Made by a program: the position numbers and the translations under genes. The notes beneath the pieces were generated by a model. That model did not search any database. It saw nothing but the letters and a program-made list of their open reading frames with translations, and was not told the DNA's origin. This document shows, piece by piece, positions 1 through 6,245 of a DNA stretch of 8,444 bases (its first letter is position 1; every line of letters begins with the position of its first letter). Where the stretch lies: the NCBI GenBank assembly GCA_947259625.1, contig CAMYMY010000137.1, forward strand, positions 1-8,444, given 5' to 3'. The stretch comes from an uncultured Kiloniellales bacterium. GTDB taxonomy: Bacteria > Pseudomonadota > Alphaproteobacteria > Kiloniellales > JAKSDN01.

Positions 1-294
1 GGAGTGCTTTCGGCTCGACCCCTTGAGAAGTTGACTGAAAAGACGATGACGCGTCCTAGAGATTTGCGTGAGGAACTCGAGCGGACCAGCTTGCGCGGAT
101 ACTCCACGGATAACGAGGAATTCATGACGGGAATGGCTGCAGTCGCTGTCCCGATTTGGGTGTCAGATGGCAGATTGCTGGCGACACTATCCGTGCATGC
201 ACCAATACAGAGGCATAAACTAAGTGATTTGATTGGTTTTCTCGACATTCTTAAGCGTGCTGCCGGGAAGCTTGCCGACTTGCACGCTGCTTGA
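1..294 (+). CDS. IclR-family transcriptional regulator, C-terminal fragment (5' end outside window)
   Basis: This is the end of the effector-binding (GAF-like) domain of an IclR-type DNA-binding regulator. The frame is open from the first base, so the gene starts upstream and the GTG at position 4 is only an internal valine. Visible family features in order are the 'ARPLEKLTEKT' stretch followed by a charged helix, the characteristic 'RGYSTDNEEFMTGMAAVAVPI' block around residues 32-52 (usually RGYAxDxEExxxGxxCxAAP), and 'LLATLSVHAP' near residue 60. The cysteine often seen in the 'xxCVAAPV' position is Ala-Ala here. The helix-turn-helix half is not in the window, so the ligand and target genes cannot be inferred. 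The fragment is less GC-rich than the rest of the window and faces the LysR-derived tail of the next gene. Family assignment is fairly secure; function is not. Confidence 0.85.
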   Translation, partial: GVLSARPLEKLTEKTMTRPRDLREELERTSLRGYSTDNEEFMTGMAAVAVPIWVSDGRLLATLSVHAPIQRHKLSDLIGFLDILKRAAGKLADLHAA

Positions 295-300
295 TCTGTA

Positions 301-329
301 TTGGCCGAGTAGCCAAAGCAAAATTGGCT
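301..329 (+). repeat. Competing short inverted repeats just after the IclR stop codon
   Basis: Three short segments can pair in alternative ways: TTGGC (301-305) with GCCAA (312-316), or AGCCAA (311-316) with TTGGCT (324-329). They begin seven bases after the IclR stop. No T-run follows on the plus strand, so this is not a standard intrinsic terminator. It may be a weak RNA hairpin at the end of the IclR transcript, or chance. Confidence 0.3.
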
Positions 330-403
330 GGCTTGGCAGGGCATGTGTTCTCGAAAATGGCGACCGGCAACTGAATAAGCTTGGACCCCGCGTGGCCGAG
401 CAA

Positions 404-438
404 GAAAAATCCCCCGACACCAATTAAGGTACCGGGGG
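404..438 (-). terminator. Intrinsic terminator of the mlaA-LysR chimeric gene
   Basis: Read on the minus strand, an 11-base arm (438 down to 428), a six-base loop (TTAATT) and an 11-base arm (421 down to 411) form a continuous stem, with five outer C-G pairs and three inner A-U/C-G pairs. Two G-U wobbles complete the stem in minus-strand RNA. In plus-strand RNA the same two positions are A-C mismatches, so the structure is better on the minus strand. The stem is followed by A and five Ts (410 to 405). It starts about 29 bases after the TAA at 468-470. It probably came with the LysR gene end. Confidence 0.8.
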
Positions 439-467
439 TCAGTTTCACCGAGGGGATGTGGTGTTCG

Positions 468-627
468 TTACCAGTCGCTTGGACCTTTTTCAGCAAAGGC
501 GTGGACCAGAAAATCAATGAATGCGCGGACCTTGGGCTGTGTGAAGCGGCCCGGCGGGTAAACGGCATAAATGCCTTGAGTTTCCAGCGGCAAATCAGGG
601 ATCGCGTCTTCGATCAAGCCTTTTCTA
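468..627 (-). pseudogene. LysR-family regulator C-terminal remnant fused in frame to mlaA
   Basis: The final ~50 codons of the mlaA frame read like the end of a LysR substrate-binding domain: a 'PLETQGIYAVYPPGR' block (about residues 287-301 of the 326-residue protein), then 'PKVRAFIDFLV' and a short tail ending SDW. The 'GIYAVYP...(S/Q)PKVRAFIDFL' pattern is typical of LysR proteins and is not expected in MlaA. Codons in this part often end in A or T (ACT, CAA, ATT, TAT, ACA, GCA, GCT, GGT, CCA), unlike the upstream mlaA codons. The junction cannot be placed exactly, because 'HRKGLIED' fits either parent, but lies at roughly 605-630. No LysR helix-turn-helix is present, so this is a remnant and not a working regulator. 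Confidence 0.75.
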
Positions 628-1448
628 TGCTGGAGGTAGAGCGAGCGGATTCGCGCGTAGAAGTCGATCGAATCGCGCTTCAAGTCGTCGACGGTGTCGA
701 TGTTGCGTGCGCGCAGGTCCACGCCCCCTGCGATCCTCCGGCCGAGCAGGATTTCCTCATCCTCCTTCACATCGAAGGCGTCCAGCACATGGGGCCAGGG
801 ATCCAGCAAAGAGTCGACCCCCAGGCCGATGCCGTCGCGCACCGACGACGGGCCGAACAGCGGCAGCACGATATAGGGCCCCGGCTCGGCCCCATAGAAC
901 CCCAGGGTCTGACCGAAATCCTCGTGGTGGTATTCCATGCCCCAATAGTCCGCCGCGTCGATCAAGCCGCCCAGACCGATCGTGGAGTTGATGAAGAACC
1001 GCGCGATCGTTTCCGACGCCTCCTCGTCCTTGCCCTGCCACAGCTCGTTGAGGAAGATCACCGGCGCGTTCAGGTTGCGTGTGAAGTTGCGCACCGAATC
1101 CTGGACCACCTGCGGCAGCCAAAAGCGATAGACCTCGGCCACGGGCCGCAGAATGAACACGTCGAGCGTCTCGTTGAATGCGAACATGAAGCGATTGAGC
1201 GTCTCGAAGGGATCGAAATCCTCCTCGATGTCGTATTCGCCGTCGCTCGGGAACAGGTCTCCGAAGTCGTCGTCTTCATCCGCCGAAACGTCGCTTTGCG
1301 CCTGTGCCAACTGAATGCGCGGGCCGAAGGGCGCCGACGTCGCGCGTTCCTGAGGAAAGTTGAGCCCGTCCTGGCTGGACCGGCCGGCGCACGCGGCGAG
1401 GAAAACCAGCGCGATGGCCACAACAATAAGGCGATGCGTCGAGTTCAC
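468..1448 (-). CDS. mlaA: MlaA (VacJ) family outer-membrane lipoprotein with a LysR-derived C-terminal extension
   Basis: MlaA is the outer-membrane component of the Mla pathway, which removes mislocalised phospholipids from the outer leaflet and passes them to periplasmic MlaC. A GTG start at 1448 gives a short lipoprotein signal with lipobox L17-A18-A19-C20; in-frame TTG codons at 1478 and 1466 are alternatives. A GGAAG lies three bases before the GTG. After an acidic linker (about residues 57-64) come the MlaA signatures: DPFETLNRFMFAFNE (79-93), ARFFINSTIGLGG (149-161), DFGQTLGFYG (177-186) and YIVLPLFGPSSVRDG (192-206). The MlaA core is complete to about residue 275. The last ~50 residues do not look like MlaA but match the end of a LysR effector domain (see separate entry). 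Alphaproteobacterial mlaA is often next to mlaC, which is absent here. MlaA identity is firm; whether the extended protein works is unknown. Confidence 0.93.
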   Translation of the reverse strand: MNSTHRLIVVAIALVFLAACAGRSSQDGLNFPQERATSAPFGPRIQLAQAQSDVSADEDDDFGDLFPSDGEYDIEEDFDPFETLNRFMFAFNETLDVFILRPVAEVYRFWLPQVVQDSVRNFTRNLNAPVIFLNELWQGKDEEASETIARFFINSTIGLGGLIDAADYWGMEYHHEDFGQTLGFYGAEPGPYIVLPLFGPSSVRDGIGLGVDSLLDPWPHVLDAFDVKEDEEILLGRRIAGGVDLRARNIDTVDDLKRDSIDFYARIRSLYLQHRKGLIEDAIPDLPLETQGIYAVYPPGRFTQPKVRAFIDFLVHAFAEKGPSDW

Positions 1449-1563
1449 GTTCTTCCGGCCCCCCAATGTCCCACCCAAATCATTCGCGCGCTATCCCTCG
1501 GATATCCCCGCTCGCTGCGTGGCAGGGTCCCCCGTCGCTTGCAGGCGGACCTCAGGTAACACA

Positions 1564-1585
1564 ATGCTTGGCCAGAGGCCAGCAT
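1564..1585. repeat. Bulged hairpin in the mlaA/thioesterase divergent intergenic region
   Basis: ATGC(T)TGGCC and GGCCAGCAT form a nine-pair stem with one bulged T and a three-base loop. It sits in the roughly 300-base gap between the mlaA start and the thioesterase start. No T-run adjoins it, so it is unlikely to be a terminator. It could be an operator-like inverted repeat or an RNA leader hairpin for mlaA. Apart from this and the possible promoter at 1696-1724, nothing else is recognisable in the gap; no coding frame there looks real. Confidence 0.35.
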
Positions 1586-1695
1586 CCTTCGCCGATGCAT
1601 TCCCGAGGGGCCGCGGGCCTGCGACGTTGATTTTGCCATGCCCGGGGACGGGGTTGCGAGCGGGTGGAGTCGGCGTCGGCCGCCGGAGCCGGAAT

Positions 1696-1724
1696 TGACC
1701 CTGCCGCGGTCATGCGCCATCTTG
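1696..1724 (+). promoter_or_regulatory. Possible sigma-70-type promoter for the thioesterase gene
   Basis: A good -35 hexamer TTGACC (1696-1701) is followed after 17 bases by a poor -10 candidate CATCTT (1719-1724). It lies just upstream of the ribosome binding site and ATG at 1748. The spacing is ideal but the -10 matches only three of six consensus positions, so this is a tentative call. Confidence 0.3.
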
Positions 1725-1747
1725 CGCCGCCCGAACCCGGAGGTTTC

Positions 1748-2239
1748 ATGCCCATTCCCGCGCCGCTCGAACTTCATCGCGAAACGGTTCACCCGGAATG
1801 GATCGATTACAATGGGCACATGAACGTGGCCTACTATCTGTTGGCGTTCGATCATGCGACCGACGACTTCTTCGATTTCCTGGGGCTCGACGAGCCCTAT
1901 CGCGCGACGACCGGGAACTCGACCTTCGCCGTCGAGGCCCACGTGACCTATCAGCGCGAGGTGGGCGCGGGCGACGACCTGCGTTTCACCACGCAGCTGC
2001 TCGGATTCGACGAGAAGCGCATCCATTTCATCCATCACATGTATCATGCCGAGGAGGGGTTTCTGGCCGCCACCGCAGAATGGCTCAGCCTGCACATCGA
2101 CCTGGACCGGCGCAGGGTCGCCCCCTTCCCGGAGGCCATAGCCGGGCGCCTCGCCGAGGTCCTTGCGGCGCACGGCGAGCTTCCCGTCCCGCCGGAGGTC
2201 GGCCGGGTGATCGGCAAACCGGCGCCCAAGGGCGGGTGA
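1748..2239 (+). CDS. Hotdog-fold acyl-CoA thioesterase (4HBT type, betainyl-CoA thioesterase-like)
   Basis: A 163-residue single hotdog domain expected to hydrolyse an acyl-CoA thioester in the cytoplasm. The ATG at 1748 is chosen because GGAGG stands four bases before it and the protein then begins at the usual point of the family; upstream in-frame starts would add unrelated residues. The catalytic segment is 'HPEWIDYNGHMNVAYY' (residues 15-30), with the 4HBT-type D20-x-x-G23-H24-x-x-N26 pattern. 'VEAHVTYQREVGAGDDLRF' (62-80) is the central helix/strand region, and 'HHMYH...GFLAATAEWLSLHIDL' (96-119) follows. The 'WxDYNGHMNxAYY' and 'RRVAPFP' (122-128) features recall the proteins annotated as betainyl-CoA thioesterase in carnitine degradation. 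No carnitine dehydrogenase or other partner is nearby, so the substrate is open. The pentapeptide-repeat gene follows on the same strand and could be co-transcribed. Confidence 0.88.
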   Translation: MPIPAPLELHRETVHPEWIDYNGHMNVAYYLLAFDHATDDFFDFLGLDEPYRATTGNSTFAVEAHVTYQREVGAGDDLRFTTQLLGFDEKRIHFIHHMYHAEEGFLAATAEWLSLHIDLDRRRVAPFPEAIAGRLAEVLAAHGELPVPPEVGRVIGKPAPKGG

Positions 2240-2328
2240 AGCGGTCGATGCCTGGAAAGGCCTCCCGGATCGGGCGGATCGGCCGGTTTCGTGTTGCCCT
2301 CGGGCGTGCGATGGTCGACCTTAGAGGC

Positions 2329-2841
2329 ATGATCTCTCGCCCCGTCATTTTCGCCCTCGCCCTCGTGCCGGTCCTGGCCATGTGTCTCTGGCCCGACCCG
2401 GCGCACGCCCTTTGCACCGACCCGCCTGGCCCCGGCGTGAACTGGCAGCGCTGCAACTTCGACAGTCTCGATCTCGCGGCGGTCGATTTGAGCGGCGCGC
2501 GTCTGCGCGACGCCAGCTTCATCCGGACCGACCTCTCGGGCAGCAAGCTGGTCGAGGCCGACTCCACGCGGGCGAAATTCATCAACGCGACCCTGAACGG
2601 GACCGTCTTCGACAACGCCAAGCTCTACGAGGCGGACCTGACCAAGGCCGACCTGACCGAGGCCTCGCTGAACGGGGCGGACCTCCGGCTGGCCCGTTTG
2701 TTCCGGGCGAATCTGCGCGGGGCCGACCTTACGGGCGCGCGGCTCAGGGGCACCGATTTGAGCCAGGCCGACTTGTCCGGCGCGACCTGGACGGACGGCA
2801 AGCGGGTCTGCGCCGAGGGCTCGGTGGGGCGCTGCAACTAG
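2329..2841 (+). CDS. Exported pentapeptide-repeat protein
   Basis: A 170-residue protein with an N-terminal signal peptide (hydrophobic residues 6-20, likely cut after A-H-A at residue 27) followed by pentapeptide repeats from about residue 43 to 152, with the A(D/N)Lxx pattern clearest at 'EADLTKADLTEASLNGADL' (101-119) and 'GADLTGARLRGTDLSQADL' (131-149). Such repeats fold into a right-handed square beta-helix of roughly five coils here. Two cysteines lie before the repeats (C29, C42) and two after (C161, C169), suggesting disulfide-capped ends in the periplasm. The closing 'DGKRVCAEGSVGRC' motif recurs in small exported pentapeptide proteins. Starts at ATG 2311 (adds six residues) and ATG 2248 (eight bases after the thioesterase stop) are possible; 2329 gives the simplest signal peptide, although its AGAGG is very close to the ATG. 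No specific function can be assigned. Confidence 0.85.
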   Translation: MISRPVIFALALVPVLAMCLWPDPAHALCTDPPGPGVNWQRCNFDSLDLAAVDLSGARLRDASFIRTDLSGSKLVEADSTRAKFINATLNGTVFDNAKLYEADLTKADLTEASLNGADLRLARLFRANLRGADLTGARLRGTDLSQADLSGATWTDGKRVCAEGSVGRCN

Positions 2842-2871
2842 AACCCAGCCTCGGCTTTTCGCTCCGCGCCG

Positions 2872-3365
2872 TCACTCCGCCTCGGCAAGGCGCTTCAAAG
2901 CCTCGCCGTCGACACGATAGGGCAGCCAGTCGGCGACCTCGGCCGCACCCAGCCTGTGGTAGAAGCCGCGCGCCGGGTTGGCCCGCAGCACCGAGAGGTC
3001 GAGCCGCGTGCAGCCGCTGTCCAGGGCGATGGACGCCAGGCGCGCCATGAACCGGCGGCCGAGGTTCCGGGCGCGCGCCTTGTCGGCGACGTAGAGGTCC
3101 TCCAGATAGAGCCCCGGACGCCCTTCGAAGGTGGAATAACTATAGAAGAACAAGGCGAACCCGACCGCTTCGCCATCGACCTCCGCCAGCAGGCATTGGA
3201 AATAGGGATCTTGGCCGAAGCCGTCGCGCAGGAGGTCGGATTCCCCTGCGCGCACCTGCTCGAGCAGTCCCTCGTAGGCGGCCAGCTCGCGGACCACCTC
3301 AGGATCGTGCCCGCGTCCTCGGGACCGGCCGGGCGGATAACCGCCTTTGCCGCCGTCTTCGCCAT
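2872..3365 (-). pseudogene. GNAT-family N-acetyltransferase, frameshifted
   Basis: GNAT enzymes transfer acetyl from acetyl-CoA to amines or protein N-termini; this one resembles the spermidine/spermine acetyltransferase-like branch. The natural N-terminus (ATG 3365; 'MAKTAAKAVIRPAGPEDAGTIL') is in one frame, while the rest ('VVRELAAYEGLLEQ...', 'VGFALFFYSYSTFEGRPGLYLEDLYV', 'GFYHRLGAAEVADW') is in another. The two join near 3297-3303, where one extra base would restore a 164-residue protein of normal length. Frame 2 alone would need a TTG start at 3402 and an unrelated arginine/glycine-rich leader, so it is not the native start. The acetyl-CoA loop reads R-A-R-N-L-G where R-G-x-G-x-G/A is usual. 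No clear Shine-Dalgarno precedes the ATG. A real mutation and a sequencing or assembly error are equally possible. It converges on the pentapeptide gene with 30 bases between stops. Confidence 0.8.
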
Positions 3366-3463
3366 GGGCGCTACTGTAACGGCCCGGAACCCTGGCGCAC
3401 AACGGGCCTTCCGTCCAACCGGCGTTCGGCGTTTAATGGCCGCCCCACGAGGATCCGCAAGGT

Positions 3464-5245
3464 ATGCCTGACCGGCGCATTTCCATCAGACTCCTGCTCG
3501 ATTCCCTGATCCGCTTCGGGCGCAACGATCAAGTCGTCCTGGCGGGCTTGGCCGTGGTGATCGGTCTGGCGGCCGGCGGCGCCGCCATCGGCTTCCGCCA
3601 GGGCATCGATTGGGTTCAGTGGCTGTTCTACGGCTTCGGCGGCGAGCGGGTCGCCACCCAGGCCGCCGAACTGCCCTGGTGGCGGCTGCTGCTGGCGCCG
3701 ACGCTGGGCGGTCTTCTGATCGGCGTCTTCGTCTACATCTTCATGCCCGACCGGCGCCCCCAAGGCGTTCCCGACGTGATCGAGGCCAACGCCCTGCATG
3801 GCGGGCGCATGTCCCTGACCACCGGTCTCAAGGCCGCGCTCGTCAGTGCCGGTTCGATCGGGGTGGGCGCCTCGGTCGGCCGCGAAGGGCCGGTCGTTCA
3901 CTTGGGGGCCAGCCTGGGGGCCTGGGCGGCGCAGCGTCTGCATCTCGGGCGGTCGCTGTCGCGCACCCTGCTCGGTTGCGGCGTGGCGGCAGGCATCGCC
4001 GCCTCGTTCAACGCGCCCATTGCCGGGGTGTTCTTCGCGCTCGAGGTGGTGATCGGCCACTATGCGCTCACGGCCTTCGCGCCCATCGTGATCGCCGGTG
4101 TGACCGGCACCATCGTGAGCCGCGCCTACTACGGCGATTTTCCGGCCTTCATCCTGCCCGGCGAGCACGTCATCGCTTCGTTCCTCGAATTTCCGGCCTT
4201 CGCGCTGCTCGGCGTGGTCAGTGCCCTGGCCGCGATCCTCCTGATGCGGACGATCATGTTCACCGAAGACGCGATCAAGAGGACGGCCGTGCCGCGCTGG
4301 CTGTGCCCGGCGATCGGCGGCCTCATGCTCGGGCTGATCGCCTTGTCCTATCCGCAGGTGCTCGGCGTGGGGTACGAGGCGACCGACGCCGCCCTCTCCG
4401 AGCTCTACCCGCTCTGGCTCCTGCTCCTTCTGATCGTGTTCAAGACGGCGGCGACCGCGGTCAGCCTGGGCTCGGGCTTTGGCGGCGGTATCGTCTCGCC
4501 GTCGCTGTTCATCGGCGCCATGGTGGGCGGCGCGTTCGGGGTCATCGCGACCGAAGCCTTTCCGCACCTCTCTTCCGGATACGGCGCCTACACCACCATC
4601 GGCATGGGCGCCGTGGCCGGGGCGGTCCTGGGCGCGCCGATCTCGACCATCCTGATGATCTTCGAGCTGACCAGCGACTATGCCCTGACGATCGCGGTCA
4701 TGATCGCCACGGTGATCGCCAGCCTGATCACCCGGCAGGTCCAAGGCCATTCGTTCTTCACCTGGCAGCTGGAGCGGCGCGGCATCGCCATCAAGGGCGG
4801 CCAGGAGGTCGGCCTGCTGCGCTCCATCAAGGTCGAGGGCGTGATGGACCGGACCTACGATACGGTCGCCCCCGATACGCCGATCGCCCAGGTGCGCGAG
4901 CGATTACAGCAGGCCCCCTGGGGCGAGCTTTTCGTGGTCGACGGGGAGGGCCGGCTGACCGGCACGATCATCTTCTCGGACCTGCACGAGGCCGCCTTCG
5001 ACACCTGCCACGACGCGGAGTGGGTGGCGAGCAGCGTGGCCCGCGACCACCCGGCGGTGCTGCAGGTCGACGACGACCTAGCCACCGCGGTCGAGGTCTT
5101 CGGCGCCTCGGGCGAAGTGCACCTGCCGGTGGTCGCCGACGCCGAAGGTGGCCGGATGCTGGGCGTTGCCCACGAGCACGAGGTCATACTGACCTATCAC
5201 CGCGCCCTGCAGCAGCTCCGCGCCGAGGAGCGCGGCGAGCTGTGA
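3464..5245 (+). CDS. ClC-family chloride channel/transporter with C-terminal CBS pair
   Basis: A 593-residue inner-membrane anion channel or exchanger. The ClC membrane domain spans about residues 22-425, with the signature 'GVGASVGREGPVVHLG' (133-148), whose E141 is the external gating glutamate; 'FNAPIAGVFFALEVV' (182-196); 'GSGFGGGIVSPSLFIGA' (336-352); and 'GAPISTILMIFELTSDY' (390-406). The first selectivity motif is P-Q-G-V-P (99-103) in place of GSGIP. At the position of the internal proton glutamate of the E. coli exchanger there is V195, and the central tyrosine is probably F432. Two cytoplasmic CBS domains follow (about 456-510 and 522-580), which in this family usually bind adenine nucleotides or set gating. 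The ATG at 3464 follows a GAGG at 3449-3452; spacing is long. It runs divergently from the acetyltransferase and ends seven bases from the convergent pseudoprotease stop. Confidence 0.95.
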   Translation: MPDRRISIRLLLDSLIRFGRNDQVVLAGLAVVIGLAAGGAAIGFRQGIDWVQWLFYGFGGERVATQAAELPWWRLLLAPTLGGLLIGVFVYIFMPDRRPQGVPDVIEANALHGGRMSLTTGLKAALVSAGSIGVGASVGREGPVVHLGASLGAWAAQRLHLGRSLSRTLLGCGVAAGIAASFNAPIAGVFFALEVVIGHYALTAFAPIVIAGVTGTIVSRAYYGDFPAFILPGEHVIASFLEFPAFALLGVVSALAAILLMRTIMFTEDAIKRTAVPRWLCPAIGGLMLGLIALSYPQVLGVGYEATDAALSELYPLWLLLLLIVFKTAATAVSLGSGFGGGIVSPSLFIGAMVGGAFGVIATEAFPHLSSGYGAYTTIGMGAVAGAVLGAPISTILMIFELTSDYALTIAVMIATVIASLITRQVQGHSFFTWQLERRGIAIKGGQEVGLLRSIKVEGVMDRTYDTVAPDTPIAQVRERLQQAPWGELFVVDGEGRLTGTIIFSDLHEAAFDTCHDAEWVASSVARDHPAVLQVDDDLATAVEVFGASGEVHLPVVADAEGGRMLGVAHEHEVILTYHRALQQLRAEERGEL

Positions 5246-5252
5246 CCTCTTC

Positions 5253-6245
5253 CTAGTAACTCCGCTTCAGTTTCAGATATTTGTAGCGGTCGCCGGAAGT
5301 GACCCCGATCTCGGCAAGCCCAGCGCCGCGCAGCACGGTGAGCGGCACCTCGACCCCCGCATTCCCGAGCGCCCAGACCTTACGGTAGAAGTCGGCCAGC
5401 GAGGTGACCGGGGCGCCCTTGACCGCGAGGATGATGTCCTCGGCCGCGACGCCCGCGTCGGCGGCAGGGCCATAGGAGGCCACGCGCCTGACGAAGACGC
5501 GGCCATGCATCTCTTCGGCGTAGATGCCGAGCCATGGCCGGGGCGCCTTGGCGGAACGGCCGCGCTCGAGCAGATCGGCGAGGATCGGCCGCAAGGCGTC
5601 GATCGGCACGAACATGTTGCCGGGCATGCGGCTGTCCACCACCGCGTCGGAGACGAGCAGGGAGCCGATGCCGAGCAGGCGGCCGTCCGGGCCGATCAGG
5701 CTCGCGCCGCCATAGGCGTGGTGCGGCGGCGCGGTGAAGATCGCGTTGGGCAGCAGGTACTCCCAGTAGCCGGCGAACTCCCGCCGAGAAACCACGTAGG
5801 CGGGCGAGGCGGACCCGGCGGCGTCGAAGCTTGCGACCAGCACCTCGCTGTGCGCGTCGAGCTGGGCCGATCTGCCGAGCGGCATGTGCTTTATGCCCAG
5901 GGGGGCGAGTGGCCGCAGCAGCCCGAAGCCGGTGTCGTAGTCGTAGGCGACGATTTCGGCGGGAACGGCCTTCTCGTCGGGCAACAGGACTTCCGCGCTT
6001 TCCGCCTCCAGGATCAGGTAGCCGATGGTCAGCACCAAGCCGTCCGCGCCGATCACCACGCCCGAGCCCTCGCGCTGGGTGCCCAGCACGACGGCCGTGC
6101 GGGCGTCGCCCGGCACCGTTGCGCGGACACCGACCACCGCCTCGAGCGGCCCGGCCACCAGTGGCCACGGCGCGGCCAGGATCGCGAAAATCAGAAATGC
6201 CGGAAACGCGCGTGCAGCCCGATCCGATTTGCCCCGCTCGCTCAT
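5253..6245 (-). CDS. Exported HtrA-like trypsin-fold + PDZ protein lacking the catalytic triad (S1C pseudoprotease)
   Basis: The 330-residue protein begins at ATG 6245, directly after a strong GAGGAAGAGG ribosome binding site; an upstream ATG at 6299 is less likely. A signal sequence (hydrophobic residues 15-32) is followed by a trypsin-like domain with HtrA landmarks: 'REGSGVVIGADGLVLT' (58-73), 'LLPDEKAVPAEIVAYDYDTG' (87-106) and 'GGASLIGPDGRLLGIGS' (179-195). A PDZ domain covers about 237-315 ('WLGIYAEEM...', 'PAADAGVAAEDIILAVKGAPV'). Aligned by eye with DegP, the catalytic His (T-N-N-H) is Tyr76, the Asp (T-D-I-A-L) is Gly106, and the Ser (G-N-S-G-G) is Tyr178, so it should not cut peptide bonds. 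The frame is intact and fold residues are kept, arguing for a retained binding or scaffold role in the periplasm. It converges with the ClC gene and diverges from the SH3 gene. Confidence 0.88.
   Translation of the reverse strand: MSERGKSDRAARAFPAFLIFAILAAPWPLVAGPLEAVVGVRATVPGDARTAVVLGTQREGSGVVIGADGLVLTIGYLILEAESAEVLLPDEKAVPAEIVAYDYDTGFGLLRPLAPLGIKHMPLGRSAQLDAHSEVLVASFDAAGSASPAYVVSRREFAGYWEYLLPNAIFTAPPHHAYGGASLIGPDGRLLGIGSLLVSDAVVDSRMPGNMFVPIDALRPILADLLERGRSAKAPRPWLGIYAEEMHGRVFVRRVASYGPAADAGVAAEDIILAVKGAPVTSLADFYRKVWALGNAGVEVPLTVLRGAGLAEIGVTSGDRYKYLKLKRSY

Noticed and set aside
404..455. Possible insertion-sequence end (GGGGGTCAGTTTC-like string beside the inverted repeat)
   Set aside because: It reminded me of some IS ends, but there is no transposase, no matching second end and no target duplication in view; the inverted repeat is better explained as a terminator.
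381..1559. Long plus-strand open frame (392 codons) opposite mlaA
   Set aside because: It covers the whole of mlaA antisense; its translation is rich in Arg, Val, Glu and Gln with no family pattern, while the minus strand gives clear MlaA signatures. It is a GC-rich shadow frame.
3389..3402. TTG start at 3402 giving a 176-residue acetyltransferase without a frameshift
   Set aside because: The first ~35 residues are unrelated to GNAT proteins, and the expected N-terminal strand is present in the other frame from ATG 3365.
3371..4750. Minus-strand open frame of 459 codons inside the ClC gene
   Set aside because: The translation is low-complexity Asp/Arg/Gly/His/Gln, as expected from the complement of GC-rich coding DNA; ClC motifs lie in the plus frame throughout.
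3610..5256. Second plus-strand open frame of 548 codons in the ClC region
   Set aside because: It is shifted relative to the ClC frame and is almost entirely Arg/Gly/Ala/Asp/Pro with no protein-like pattern.
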